Assembly (NCBI GenBank): GCA_037178855.1
Contig: JASJZC010000004.1
Location: 6,944,001-7,008,000 of the forward strand
Source of the DNA: Oscheius sp. JU75
Lineage: Eukaryota; Nematoda; Chromadorea; Rhabditida; Rhabditidae
Reading direction: 5' to 3'
DNA length: 64,000 bases
Positions 23,010-33,600 of the stretch are shown here, piece after piece (the stretch's first letter is position 1; every line of letters begins with the position of its first letter). The notes under the pieces are model-generated. The model saw only the letters and a list, made by a program, of their open reading frames with translations. It had not been told where the DNA came from and made no database searches. Position numbers and translations under genes: made by a program.

Positions 23010-25307
23010 TTATGTGTATAGACGGATGAGTTCTTCTCCGACGGCAGCCGGGGTCAGGATTCCGAGGTCGGTGAAGAGGAGCGATATGAACTGAATAAAA
23101 TGGAGATTTGAAACGCGTTTGAAATACCCGAATAAGGAAAAACCCAATGGCATTTTTCTAAGAATATCAGTCAAAAAGCCTGAATCTCCACATTTTTCGG
23201 GGGACATCATATAGGCGGTTCAGCCGCAAAATTGAAAACAGACCTTCTTTTCAGTCGTGACGGGACCCACTTTGACTGCGTTTTCGAATATACAACATGA
23301 CTACGTCGAATACTCAGGAAAGGAAATTTTTTTAGGAAACGTTAGTAAACTTTGGCCGCTTCGCTAAGTATTCAAAAGAGTCACGTTAACACGGATACCG
23401 TCACGATTGAAAAGAAAGACTGGTTTGTTTAGGGGGTGCTTATCTTAGAGCTATTACGGTATACTATTTTCTTGAACAGAGCATATCTGTAAGACCAACG
23501 AAAAGATTTAAAGAAAAAGCTTGCTGAATGCAAAAGCGTTTAGAATTTGAGCAATTTGACTTTGAAACGAATTCCGTTTTATTTGGCTCTCTTTTGGAAA
23601 TGTTTGAGAAACCAGCATCCACTACGATTTTCATTTTTTTTTCGTATTTCTAAACGTTGAAGTTAAGCCAAATCTACCTGGGGAGGCGTATAATCCACTA
23701 GGGGATGTTCTACAGCCAGATCCTTGCCTTTCAACACGGATTTTCGGTATTTGAACTCCTCGGGGATGTCGGCCTGATTCAGGGGGTACTCCTTGACAAA
23801 TTTGATGCTCTCGGCCATCACATAGAAGGGTTTATTTGAGGTTTTGGCACAGACCGCCAGGGTCAGTGTGCCGATCTTGTTGATGATTCCGCCAGTCTCC
23901 ATGACTCCCTCGGCTCCTACCAGGACCATCTGCATGCGTTCCATCACGTATCTGAATTTAAAATTGGGCGGGAAAAGTCCGAAAAGACTTACGCAGCAGC
24001 ACTGTCCAGAATTAGAGTAGCCTTAATGCCGGTCTCTTTCAGAGCGGTATGCATTTTTATTCCAGAATTGTCCGGCTGGGATTTGGTTACCTGAAAATGG
24101 GTCGACTTTATGATACTCTTTCGACGTCAGGTATTCAAATAAATCTTTTTACAATAGTAGAAATACCACGTTTACACTGCTTCTTCTTTACGATACCGTT
24201 TGCGATCCTATAGGTTTCTCCTTACTTTGTTGCCGATAAAAAAAACTGAACTATACTGAATGTGGAAGATTTTTGGGCTATTAGAGCAAAAAATTATAGT
24301 TCCAGAGCCAAAAATCAGCAACTTTCACAGGACTGCGCATGGAAAGCATGGCTTAGAAGCTTGAAATTATACAACAGTTAGTTGGAAAACCTAAGTAAAC
24401 CCACATTCTTGTGGTCACCAGTCTCTAACTGTGTGGAAAGTCTTTTCCAGCGTTTTAGAGCGCTCTTGTAGACTGGCTTAGTGTCGATTCAAATTCAGAA
24501 AAAAATTAGTCTAGAAAATTGAAGATCAATGACAGGCGGTCAGGAATTTGAAGAATGACCGTTCTAACTGCTAGAAACTGGCTCCGATTGAGGTATAGAC
24601 CGTTTCCTGAGCTCCAGAGTATTATTTTGTGATTTTTACAAGCTGAGAGATAAAACCTAGATCCAGGACCAAGAAAATATGAATAACTGCCAATAAAAAC
24701 CCGAAAATATGCCACTTACCCACACATGGAGCTCAACTCCACAACTGGCAGCTCTCTTCAAGGCGTCACAAACGACTTTGCTGTAGGAATGTGTGAGAAC
24801 GTTCTGGAAGATCGTATCCTTGATAAAATAAGTCCAAATATACCATGTTGCTGCGGAAGAAGGGCCTCGAGAACTTGGAGATGAGATCGCGGGACTTGGA
24901 CACACGGTCCAGGAAGAGGTCGCCTCGTTCGCAGTAGTAATCCCGGACTTTTTTAAATTCCGGCTGGTCTAGAAGCTCGGCGGGGGCTAGGGAAACGGAT
25001 CTGAAGACAAATTCCACAAGAAAATGAGGAAAGACCAACAGTCGGAATAAATCACTGGCACTTTTGATGGAAGTATTGCTGTAATCGGTCTCCAGCATCT
25101 GTTTGACGACTTCTTCGAGCTCGTCGTATAGTTCGCGAGCTGTTTCTGCTGAAATAAAAAGTCTAGAAGCCGAAAAATGACTTACAAACCTTGACTGGCC
25201 TTCAGCCGCTCCAGCAAGGTCTCAATTGCGGCATGTCCTGTGGATTTATTCGGATCTTCCTGCAGTAAACGGGTGAGGTTGTCGGCGAAAGGTTGGGCGT
25301 TAGCCAT
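23010..25307 (-). CDS. EIF2B1: translation initiation factor eIF2B subunit alpha
   Basis: The family subunit belongs to the regulatory core of eIF2B, the exchange factor for eIF2, and senses eIF2-alpha phosphorylation. The protein starts [10 protein letters not shown] at 25307, directly after a TTGCAG acceptor. Clear family blocks follow: [12 protein letters not shown], then [12 protein letters not shown] joined to [11 protein letters not shown] (this needs a 40-nt intron, GTATAT...TTCCAG), [79 protein letters not shown] and the C-terminal [19 protein letters not shown]. Stop at 23010-23012. Length of about 300 residues is normal for the family. The last intron holds a foldback element (23240-23440). 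Divergent from the small secreted-protein gene at 25581, with about 270 bp between starts. Confidence 0.93.
23240..23440. mobile_element. foldback (MITE-like) element in the last EIF2B1 intron
   Basis: The left end (about 23240-23300) and right end (about 23375-23440) are imperfect reverse complements: CTTCTTTTCAGTCGTGACGG on the left matches CTTTCTTTTCAATCGTGACGG read from the right, and the similarity continues to TTTTGAATA. Total about 200 bp. Shares its TCGTGACGGGACC core with the perfect hairpin at 3431-3471. No coding capacity. Confidence 0.7.
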
Positions 25308-25580
25308 CTGCAAGTTTTTTTGTGGGAAATAATGGAAAAGGGAAGAAGAAATCGAGGAACTGCCAAGTTCCTGGGATTTAAAGAAAAAGTGAGCTCCCGC
25401 CAAAATTTGAACGACGTAACAACTTTGAAAACGTGCGGCAATTCAAATAAGCTTAAAGACATATTTTTTCAGGGAAGCCTGTCTTTTTCTGATGGTTTCC
25501 TAGTAGTTCGGACCGTTTTGTTCCACTCGACACGCAGAGAAGCATCCTGAATACTAATTTTAAAGTAAATCGATAGTTTT

Positions 25581-25943
25581 ATGTCCACCATGGCGTTCTT
25601 AAAATGTGCCTTTTTGATATTTCTCTGGACGAATACAATTGTTTTCAGTAAAACCCATAGGCGCCTGGATAGTGAGCATGATCCAGAAGGTAGACGGATA
25701 CATAAGAATTTGTTGAGTACAAAACTTGCAAGAAAGAGCAATTTGCAAATTTGCCTTGTTGTAAGTTGATGCAACTTTAGCAACCACAAAAAAAAAACTA
25801 CGTCTCAGCCGTTTAAACCAAAGGAATTACACCCAGAATACGCAATGTTGCGGGTCTATTTGTGTCCGAGCGCCTACGAGCCCTATCAAGTCAACACATT
25901 TCTTTTGTTTTCCATTCTGTGTAAAAACACTGAAAATCCATAA
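25581..25943 (+). CDS. small predicted secreted protein
   Basis: Two exons, 25581-25760 and 25809-25943, are joined by a 48-nt intron (donor GTAAGT, acceptor GTCTCAG) in phase 0. The start could be ATG 25581 or 25590; the second has the better context and gives MAFLKCAFLIFLWTNTIVFS, a good signal peptide. The mature part is basic with dibasic sites (HRR, GRR) and continues over the intron as PFKPKELHPEYAMLRVYLCP. Total about 104 residues. The dibasic sites allow a peptide precursor, but I see no repeated or amidated peptide. Divergent promoter shared with EIF2B1. Family not recognised. Confidence 0.5.
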
Positions 25944-26386
25944 ACAGCAAAATCTACATCAACATTAGCTTCTAGAAATTGCATTTTGGTGTTGTTCTGT
26001 ATCTGGTAGTGTTTTGCTCTCAGTTTCTATACTTTCTCGTCTCTATATCGACAAGAAAATTAGTGATTTCGTGGATGTGAAAGAGCTGTAGGATTTGTAC
26101 AACCTCCGAACTATCTTGCCTGCTGATGTTCGAGTGGATCGAAGCACTCGTCCGCTTCTTTTTCCCGCGGAAATCCCGTCGAGGTCCGTTTTTACTATAG
26201 ATTGCTTCTTCTCCTTTATCTGTTTCTTAGTTTTATGTGTTTGTCTCCCGATTAGTTGCATCTAGATCTGCCTAATAGCACGACACAGGGCTTCTTCAAT
26301 TCCGACACATTCGATAGATTAGCCAATAACTCTGTTAGATTCTTGTCCGTCCCACTTTTTCGCCTTTTTATTTTTCTTTAGGTACC

Positions 26387-28530
26387 ATGGATCGCAACAG
26401 TCAGTACGTAAAGTTCGATGACAACGGTCAACTCCTGGATGAGACTGGGAAGACTCTGTGGCAGACCATGAACATGGGCTATGATTCCTCGGCTAATGCT
26501 TTTACTGGTAGTATCAGTTTTGTATACTTACTTTTCTGTTTGAAGATCCGAGCCAGCCCATGCCCATCATGCGCTACAAGGCACCCTACAGTAAAATTGC
26601 CGTCTTCGACATGAGAGCCGATGCAGTGCAGCTTATCGTTGACGCTGTACTCAATAAGTGAACCTTTGATATATTAACAACTTCAAAAAAGTACTACCGT
26701 ATTTTCGTTATTGAACTCTCGGTTCAATTAAATTTTCCCCGGTCCGTTAAAATTTGTCCCAACCCAGAAAAATCCACCTGCTCCATACACTCGTTTTAAA
26801 ATTGAGCACTACAAACGAAAGCAAACAGTTATATAGTGGTCAGGAGCTAAAGTAGTATTTCTGTTATAGCAGTTTGGGACTATTTGTAGAACAGGGGAAT
26901 GAAGCTTTAAAACCAAACTCTTGAAAAATTTAATACAACAACACAAAATTTCAGCGATTTGCCCTACTATGCAGCCTACGTAATTGGCGTGAATATGGTC
27001 AACAGCATGAAAGATGAGCTCGGCATAGAATTTGTCGAGTTCATCGAGAATGGTATGAACTTACTTCTGTTATTTTCTCATCCGACATCCTTCTCAGCCG
27101 CCGAGGGCTACATAACCGACGGAGCTGGAGCTTGGGCAAAGAAAATCACAGATATGGTCCCCGTGTATGTCAAGAGATACCTCCGAGGCGAACTCTATGT
27201 CAAAGGTGAGTCTAAAGTATCATATATTTTTGTGTGGATTACAGATCGCTCCTCCGCCTGGTATCAGATTCAGGTTAGCTGTTTCTCGAGCAAGGGCAAG
27301 AGAAAGAGTCAAGAGGATAAATACGTCTGTCTTCCGTCGCTTGATGTCCACCATCCTGGCATCCGGGTAAGAAATTCTATTGTTTTTGTGACGATGATGA
27401 TGAACACTTTGAGTAGAACCTAATCTCTTCAGAGAGAATGGGGGTAATGTTGTATTGCGATCCTGAGTCACAGTGAAACTTTGTAAAAAAAAAAAAAATA
27501 GAATCTGACTGATTATGATTAAAAATTTAGCCCGACGTCCCTCTCTTCGCCATTTTCGATGGTCATAATGGCAGCAGCATAGCCAGTTATGCTGCCGCTC
27601 ATATTCCGTATGAGTTCGGCTTTGCGCTCAAGGACAAATTGGACGTGGCCGACGCTCTGACAGCCGCAATGAAGAAACTCGGTGAGTATAGGAGGCAGAC
27701 TACTCACGATGTTCCCTTACTGATATTTCGCAGTTGCCATGGAGACAAAATTTCCAGACAAGCGCATCGACGCCCGTTCCAACATCGAGCCATGGCGCTC
27801 AGTTGGAGCCACAGCGGTCGTGGCAGCTGTCACTCTGACTGACATTCACATCAGATGGCTAGGAGACTCTCCTGCCTTTATCATGTATTCGAAAGAGATG
27901 AAAAAGATCACGGAGGATCACAATGGTCATCTTGACAGAGAGATCGAGAGGGTCAAGGAGGCGGGAGGAGAATTCATCTGGAGAGACGGAGAGTCACGTG
28001 TTCAGGGAGTACTCAGCGTCTCGAGGGCACTTGGTGTGTTTTGTTCAGTGAGAGAGACAGGGAGACAGTGACAAAGACAGGCACAATGACAGTGGCAGTG
28101 ATAGTGGCAGCGATACTGACAATGACAGGGACAGTGACGATTGCATAATGTTTTATCATTCTCAAACTTCAGGCGACATCAGCATGCGTCCCGCCATTTC
28201 CGGACACCCGGATGAGATAATTGTTGCCCGCGACCCGGACCAATATCTTCTGATTCTTGTCTGTGACGGCATCACGGACGTCTTCAAACCACAGGACCTC
28301 TATGCTCAGGTCAAGGACTATGTTCTTCAGTATGATTCCGACGGTTAGCTTGCTCGAGCACCGAAGCTTATTGACTTTTAGAGTATGCCGAAATGTCGGA
28401 GCATATCGTCCAGGCAGCCATCGAGGCCGGAAGTGCGGACAACTGCACCTGTGTCATTGTCTTCCTCAGGACCCCGGAAGAATTGTGGAACTATTTTGAG
28501 GGGGATCAGGATGGAGGAAACAGTGATTAG
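26387..28530 (+). CDS. fem-2: PP2C-family Ser/Thr phosphatase, FEM-2/POPX type
   Basis: Family role: metal-dependent phosphatase; in C. elegans FEM-2 promotes male fate in sex determination. The start ATG 26387 follows TTTTTCTTTAG by 5 nt, a typical spliced-leader acceptor. Eight or more exons join in phase. The N-terminal 190 residues (NDLPYYAAYVIGVN, GIEFVEFIENAAEGYITDG) precede the catalytic domain, as in FEM-2/POPX. Catalytic signatures are all present: KSQEDKY in place of RRxMEDR, FAIFDGHNG, SVGATAVVAAVTL, IRWLGDS, VLSVSRALGD, LVCDGITDVF and SADNCT. Metal-ligand aspartates are conserved. It ends with a FLRTPEELWNYF motif as in POPX2 (FLRDPQELL). One intron (27367-27531) carries a C/D snoRNA candidate, another (after 28035) a GACAGTGACA tract. 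The fem-2 name rests on domain layout; plain PPM1F/POPX is the alternative. Confidence 0.8.
27388..27471 (+). ncRNA. candidate intronic C/D-box snoRNA, copy 1
   Basis: An 84-nt unit begins GTGAC then a C box ATGATGA (27394-27400, or 27397-27403), and ends with D box CTGA (27463-27466) and GTCAC. GTGAC and GTCAC form the 5-bp terminal stem. It sits on the sense strand within the fem-2-like intron 27367-27531, about 20 nt after the donor. A paralogue at 32660-32744 keeps both boxes, the stem and the segment AACACTTTGA. The bases just before D box, TTGTATTGCGATC, would be the guide; I cannot name the target. Confidence 0.7.
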
Positions 28531-29792
28531 AGACCAACTCCAGGTAAATACTGTCCGTTTTTTGGGAAAAACAAGAATCTTCAGATCTCCTACTCATTTC
28601 TTACCAAAGACTACTTCCTCCTCTAACTTTCTCTACTGGTCTTCTTTCTACTTCATTGCCTACTCAAGCCCATATGTTATTTGTCCATACTTTTATATCA
28701 ATTCCACACGTTGTAAATCTTCTACGTGTATTTCCTTCCCTTCTGTATCGTTTACCCACAAATCGAATAAATGTCTGTGGAAAATTGAAGAAACGACAGA
28801 CAGACAGAGCGACTCTCTGTCTCTCTATGCTCTATGTCTTTGTGTCACTGTGTCATTGTGTCTGTTTCTCGGTGACTGCGGATGTACTGGAAAGACGAAT
28901 ATGCCTCAAGAAGTGACTACAGCCAAACTAACTCGTCAATAGGAGACTGATACTGTCGCTACAGCTGTACAACATGAGATTAGTGATTGTCTCTCTCTGC
29001 CTCTCTGCTCCTCTACCTCCTTGTCACCCTGTCTCCCCTTCTCCCAGTCTCACTGTCTCTTTTTGTTTTTCTGTCACTGTCAATCGGTTTCGCTGTGTCT
29101 GTCACTGTCTCCCTGTCTTGCTGCCTCTAGGCCTCACGGTCTCGCCGTCTCTATCTCTATGTTCCTTGGTATCCCGCATCTTATCTCACTATGTCAATCG
29201 TTATGTTTTCAAACATCTATTTGGACGCTACAATGTTCTCCTTAGACGCACTGGAAAGCTCACATATGATGTGCCTCCAAATTCCAAAATAGACGGCTCT
29301 TAAAATGAATAGTGAAGGGCCTGTGTGTACAGACAGTCTACCTTGGATCGTGAAACGTCGACATGAATGGTCTAAAGCTGGAACTAACTGTTAGAATATT
29401 TCCCGCAATTCAAACCTTGCGCCCTACGGTAAACTGTAACTTTTAACTTCAATGTGCAACCTCGGCCCATCTTTCCAGTAGATTCTTGTTCACGCTCAGC
29501 TCTCGAGCTGTTCCTCGTCTTTTTAATAAACTGTCGTATTCTAACGTGTCATTCGATCGTGAGTCGCACTGTCTCTCTCTGCTGATAGTGAGACTGTCAC
29601 GCTGCGTAACCTTCTCAAACTGTTCTTTCACGTCAATCTCGTTTTCAGGACTGCGAAATCTTCTCAAACTGTCCTCCTCTTCTCTTTACTCCTATTTCCT
29701 TTCAAAGATTGTGTAATCCCGGTGTTTTTTCCACAGGAAATCGTTGACAATTCATCACAAGTAAGCTCAAAATGTACAAGTTACGCGGAAAT
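28531..29792. other. intergenic region between fem-2-like gene and PPP1R11
   Basis: AATAAA near 28766 is a plausible poly(A) signal of the fem-2-like gene. From 28795 to 29170 there is CTCTGTCT low-complexity sequence. Nothing else with exon-like structure is seen; both flanking genes point towards this region. Confidence 0.5.
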
Positions 29793-30335
29793 CTAATGCG
29801 TAGGCTTGGAATGTTCCTCATGGCTGTGATCGTGTTTCTTGCCGCCCTTCTGTTCTACGTGGCCTCGACAATGTCCTGTCTCGCAGTCCTGAAACCGAGA
29901 TTAACGTGAAAATATTGAGAAAAACGGACGGAATCGCTACCACTGCTACTGTCCTGCCAGTTTTTGGGCTTCTTGTAGATGCAGCAGCATTTGCTCTTCT
30001 TCTTGCCCATGTGCTCGTTGTCTACTAAAAATGAGAAGGTTTTGGATGCAAGAGGATATGCAAATTGGCTACCCAGGGGAATTCGTAAATTTTTTTTTGT
30101 AGCTCCATGACATATTGCTTTTTTAGGGCTCCAAAAGTGCGTAAAATCACCTGTTTCAGTGCTCCACGCGACGTGACGTCTCGGCTCAGTTGCTGTCGAA
30201 GTAGACGGCTGAGCTGCGAGGCGTAGAACGAGATCGCTGCCGTTGTCTTCCTGAAAAAATAAGTTTTTCAGATAAAAAGGTTCATAAACTAACGTTTTTG
30301 ACGGTTGTTTCGGTAATCTGTCTTGTTGCTGACAT
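29793..30335 (-). CDS. PPP1R11: PPP1R11 (protein phosphatase 1 inhibitor-3) homologue
   Basis: Family role: PP1 inhibitor (yeast Ypi1, human inhibitor-3), also described as a RING-like E3 ligase. Exons start with MSATRQITETTVKN at 30335, then EDNGSDLVLRLAAQ and RRHVAWSTET, then VDNEHMGKKKSKCCCIYKKP, and end ETGHCRGHVEQKGGKKHDH with stop at 29793-29795. Human landmarks [29 protein letters not shown] and HTHCVRGH align. The HVAW segment is at the PP1-binding position, and the Cys/His cluster that binds zinc is complete. About 110 residues. The start follows a TTTCAG acceptor by 9 nt. Divergent from Ku80; 315 bp separate the two ATGs. Confidence 0.92.
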
Positions 30336-30650
30336 CGTCTATTCACTGAAATCTTTTAATGAGCAATTTTTTTGAAGGAAACGAAGGAGAATGTGGGCAA
30401 AAACAAGAAGACAAAGGCTGTTGGCGGAAAGAGGACAAAGTACGCAATCTCACTTTGCGAACAATTCGCGGCAAACGGAAATTTTTGAATTTCGTAAGCT
30501 GCTTTAAAATTCTTCTTTACTTTTCCTCCGTTTTCTCCCCTATTTTACCTGTTATTTTCCCCTCAATTTTTTTAAAATGAAATGTATCTGCAAAAGACTC
30601 TCCTAAAAGCATAGTAAAATATAAATTAGTAACATCCTAGTTTTTAGCCA
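30336..30650. promoter_or_regulatory. divergent promoter region PPP1R11 / Ku80
   Basis: The two starts are 315 bp apart on opposite strands, so both promoters must be here. The sequence is AT-rich with T-runs near 30540-30580. No TATA box or known operator is evident. Acceptor-like AGs just before each ATG suggest spliced-leader addition. Confidence 0.5.
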
Positions 30651-33600
30651 ATGAGCGACGATGAAGGATCGAAGCCAAGCAAGAGAAAGATTCTCAAGAA
30701 AGACAAATATGATGCTCTAATGATCGTCATCGACTGCGGCGAGAACATGGGGAAGAAGGAAAAAAATGGCCGGACGTCGTTCGACTGCGCCAAGCAGGCT
30801 GTTGACTGGATTTTGTCGAGAAAGGTACCATTCTTTTTCACTTTTTTTTTTGCAGTTTTCTGCTCCAGATTTTCACTCAATCCAAAGATCACATCAACAT
30901 CGTGCTTCTGGGCGATGAGGACACGAATAATAGCCTGAATGCTGCTAACATCGCCGTCAGGGAAGAATACTTGGCCCCGGTCAGCTTTGAGCATCTCAAA
31001 CTGCTACAAAACGAGATCCAGCTTACTAAGAACACTGGAAATGGTATTTCGTCTGGCAATATGCCTAGGAAATGCAAATTTAGTCGTGAATGCTCTTCTT
31101 GTCGCCGTCGACACGATGAAACAGCAGACAGAAGGAGATGCGGCCATTGAGAGCAAAAAAATTCTGGTCGTGTCCAATTTTGAGTCCCCCCTGAAAGGAG
31201 CCGACAAACTGGAGCATCTGAAAAGAGCTGTTCAAGCTCTGGATGTCAATATTGTGGCCATGTTGGTAATTTCATCGATTTTAGCCCTTGTTACCTCTGC
31301 CTATTTTTACCATTTCTGGAAGTTTTTAATCTTATTAGCTCCAGCCATATTTAGCGTTTATAAAGTAGCAAAAATAGTATAAAAATGCTTCTAGTTTCGT
31401 GCAAAAAAAAGTCGAGGAATTAGCAAGAGAAAAACAAATCTAGAAAACTACTACTTTTAAATGTATTTTGAAGCCAAGACAATGATTAAAAAAAACTCTT
31501 TTCAGGGGAATCGACAGCTCCTCTTCCTCTCCATGTGCCCGAGCCGTAAGCCAATTCGTCCAGCAGGTCGACGGGACCTCGATGAGTTTCGACGAGGCCT
31601 CCTCGGCTCTGCACAACTTTACGCACAAGAAGATCTCTCCCCGGGCGATGAAAAAGAACTGGGAGATCCTCCCAGGCCTCTCTCTGCCTCTAGCCTTCCA
31701 CATGCGCTCCACACCGGCCAAAAATCCACTGAAAACGGTCGCCGTGAATGAGAAGGGCGAAGAAGTCAAACGAGATGTCCAATATTTTGGCAAGGCGAAG
31801 CCTAAGGACGAATTCGTCGATGACGATGAGCCGATGGAGACGGATGGCAAGCAGTTGGAGAAGTCTGAGCTCGTCTACGGTATGATTTAGGCTATTTTGT
31901 ACCAATTTTCCTGAAAAATTGCTTCACTTTAGTGTAAAATTAGCCAATTTTAGGCTACCTCTTCGGCAAATCCAAGGTCGTCTTCACGGAAGATGACATG
32001 GAAGGCTACAAGGATCACAATTTCAATGAGGGCGAGAAGGGCGGATGTCTGAAGCTGCTACAGTTCACAGAAAGGAGCAATGTAAGCTTTTTGGAGGGGT
32101 GCAGAAACTTCAATTCAATTCCGATTCAGATTTCTCCCAGCTTCTTCATCGGCACCAATTCCTATACAGTCCTCCCCTCTTACGACAAAAAGAATACGAC
32201 GAGGGATGCGGTAAGGAGACTTTTCTCTTGTCTTTCGGATGAAGTTCGATCAGATCGAAGGAGTTCTTATACAGGAATCAACTGGATCCCTGCCATTAGA
32301 AACTTTTGTGCAAACCCCTTTTCTGCTCCAAAGGGTATTTCGAAATTTTTTTTGTGATTTACATAAGGGTCCTCCCCAATGTTGTTTTCCTCTTGTCTGC
32401 ACGACACTCTCTCTGTCAGTTCATGTCGTGATAGACTTCAGTTGTCCACTGCGCTCATAGAACGTCTAAATTTGTTCTTTGGGCTTCTTTGACTCTCAGC
32501 TTGTTTAGCAATGATGACCAGGGAGTCAGACCAGGTTACTGAGTTGGACTTGACTCTTCCACATCGCCAAACACCGACCGACCCTTGTTGTCAGCGGAAA
32601 TGCTCCATGTCTTTAATTCTGACAGCGCGGCAAAAAAGCTTGTCTGAAATCTTTTGATTGTGACGATGATGAGAAACACTTTGATCAGAACCAGCTTCCT
32701 CGAAGAAGAAGTGGGAACCGTGTGGAATAGCGATCCTGAGTCACATCAAAACATCGCAAGTGTCTTTTGAGAGTAAAAATACTCAACAAAAAATTGAGAC
32801 CATTTTTGCCCTCCTTTCTTGTCTTATTGGCAAATGAAGCATCCTGTTTGTTTAAATCAGTATTATCACATCTCTCTTTTTGGAAAGTACCACTAGGTTA
32901 AAGCGAGCCTATACCTCGTTTGAATTTCCCGCGCACGACTATTTGCACTCATTTTTTTTTTCATTTTCTAGGGTTCTCAGCCACTTTTTTCGTTTTCAAA
33001 GTGTTTAGTCGATTCAAGAAAACTACGCCTAGAAAGAGTGGTCGAACGGAAAAAATAATTTACAGATAGATAATACCAAGCATAAGAGATAATACATAAC
33101 TTTACAGAAATCCATGCGTCTGACCTTTTCCCTCATCGAGAGCATGCTCCAAGAAGACACCGTGGCCATTTGTCGTTACGCCTACCATGCCTCAGCTCAT
33201 CTTCAACTAATGGCTCTGTTGCCGAGACGCGATGAAGCTACAGGACAGTTGGTACGTGATTTTAACTTTTTTTTGCTTATTATTATGCTTATTGCGCACC
33301 AACTTATATCCGTTTTCCTCATACTCGGCTGTTTTTTTTTCAAATGCAGTTGAGTATCGAGAAACCGATGCTGCGCACCAAATCCTATACGTAAGCGACG
33401 ATACGCAGCTTGTTTTTCAAGGCGCGCTGCATATCGAAGCTGCTATGCTGCGCACCAACTGTTTGCTCCCTGCGTATCGTATTCGTTCGCGGTTTAGAGA
33501 CGGCGCGCTCTTTTCGGATTACAGTACCAGTACAAATACTGTGTCTCCCTTTCAGTACATGACAGCCATCCGCCTCCCCTTCATGGATGACTGGAGACCC

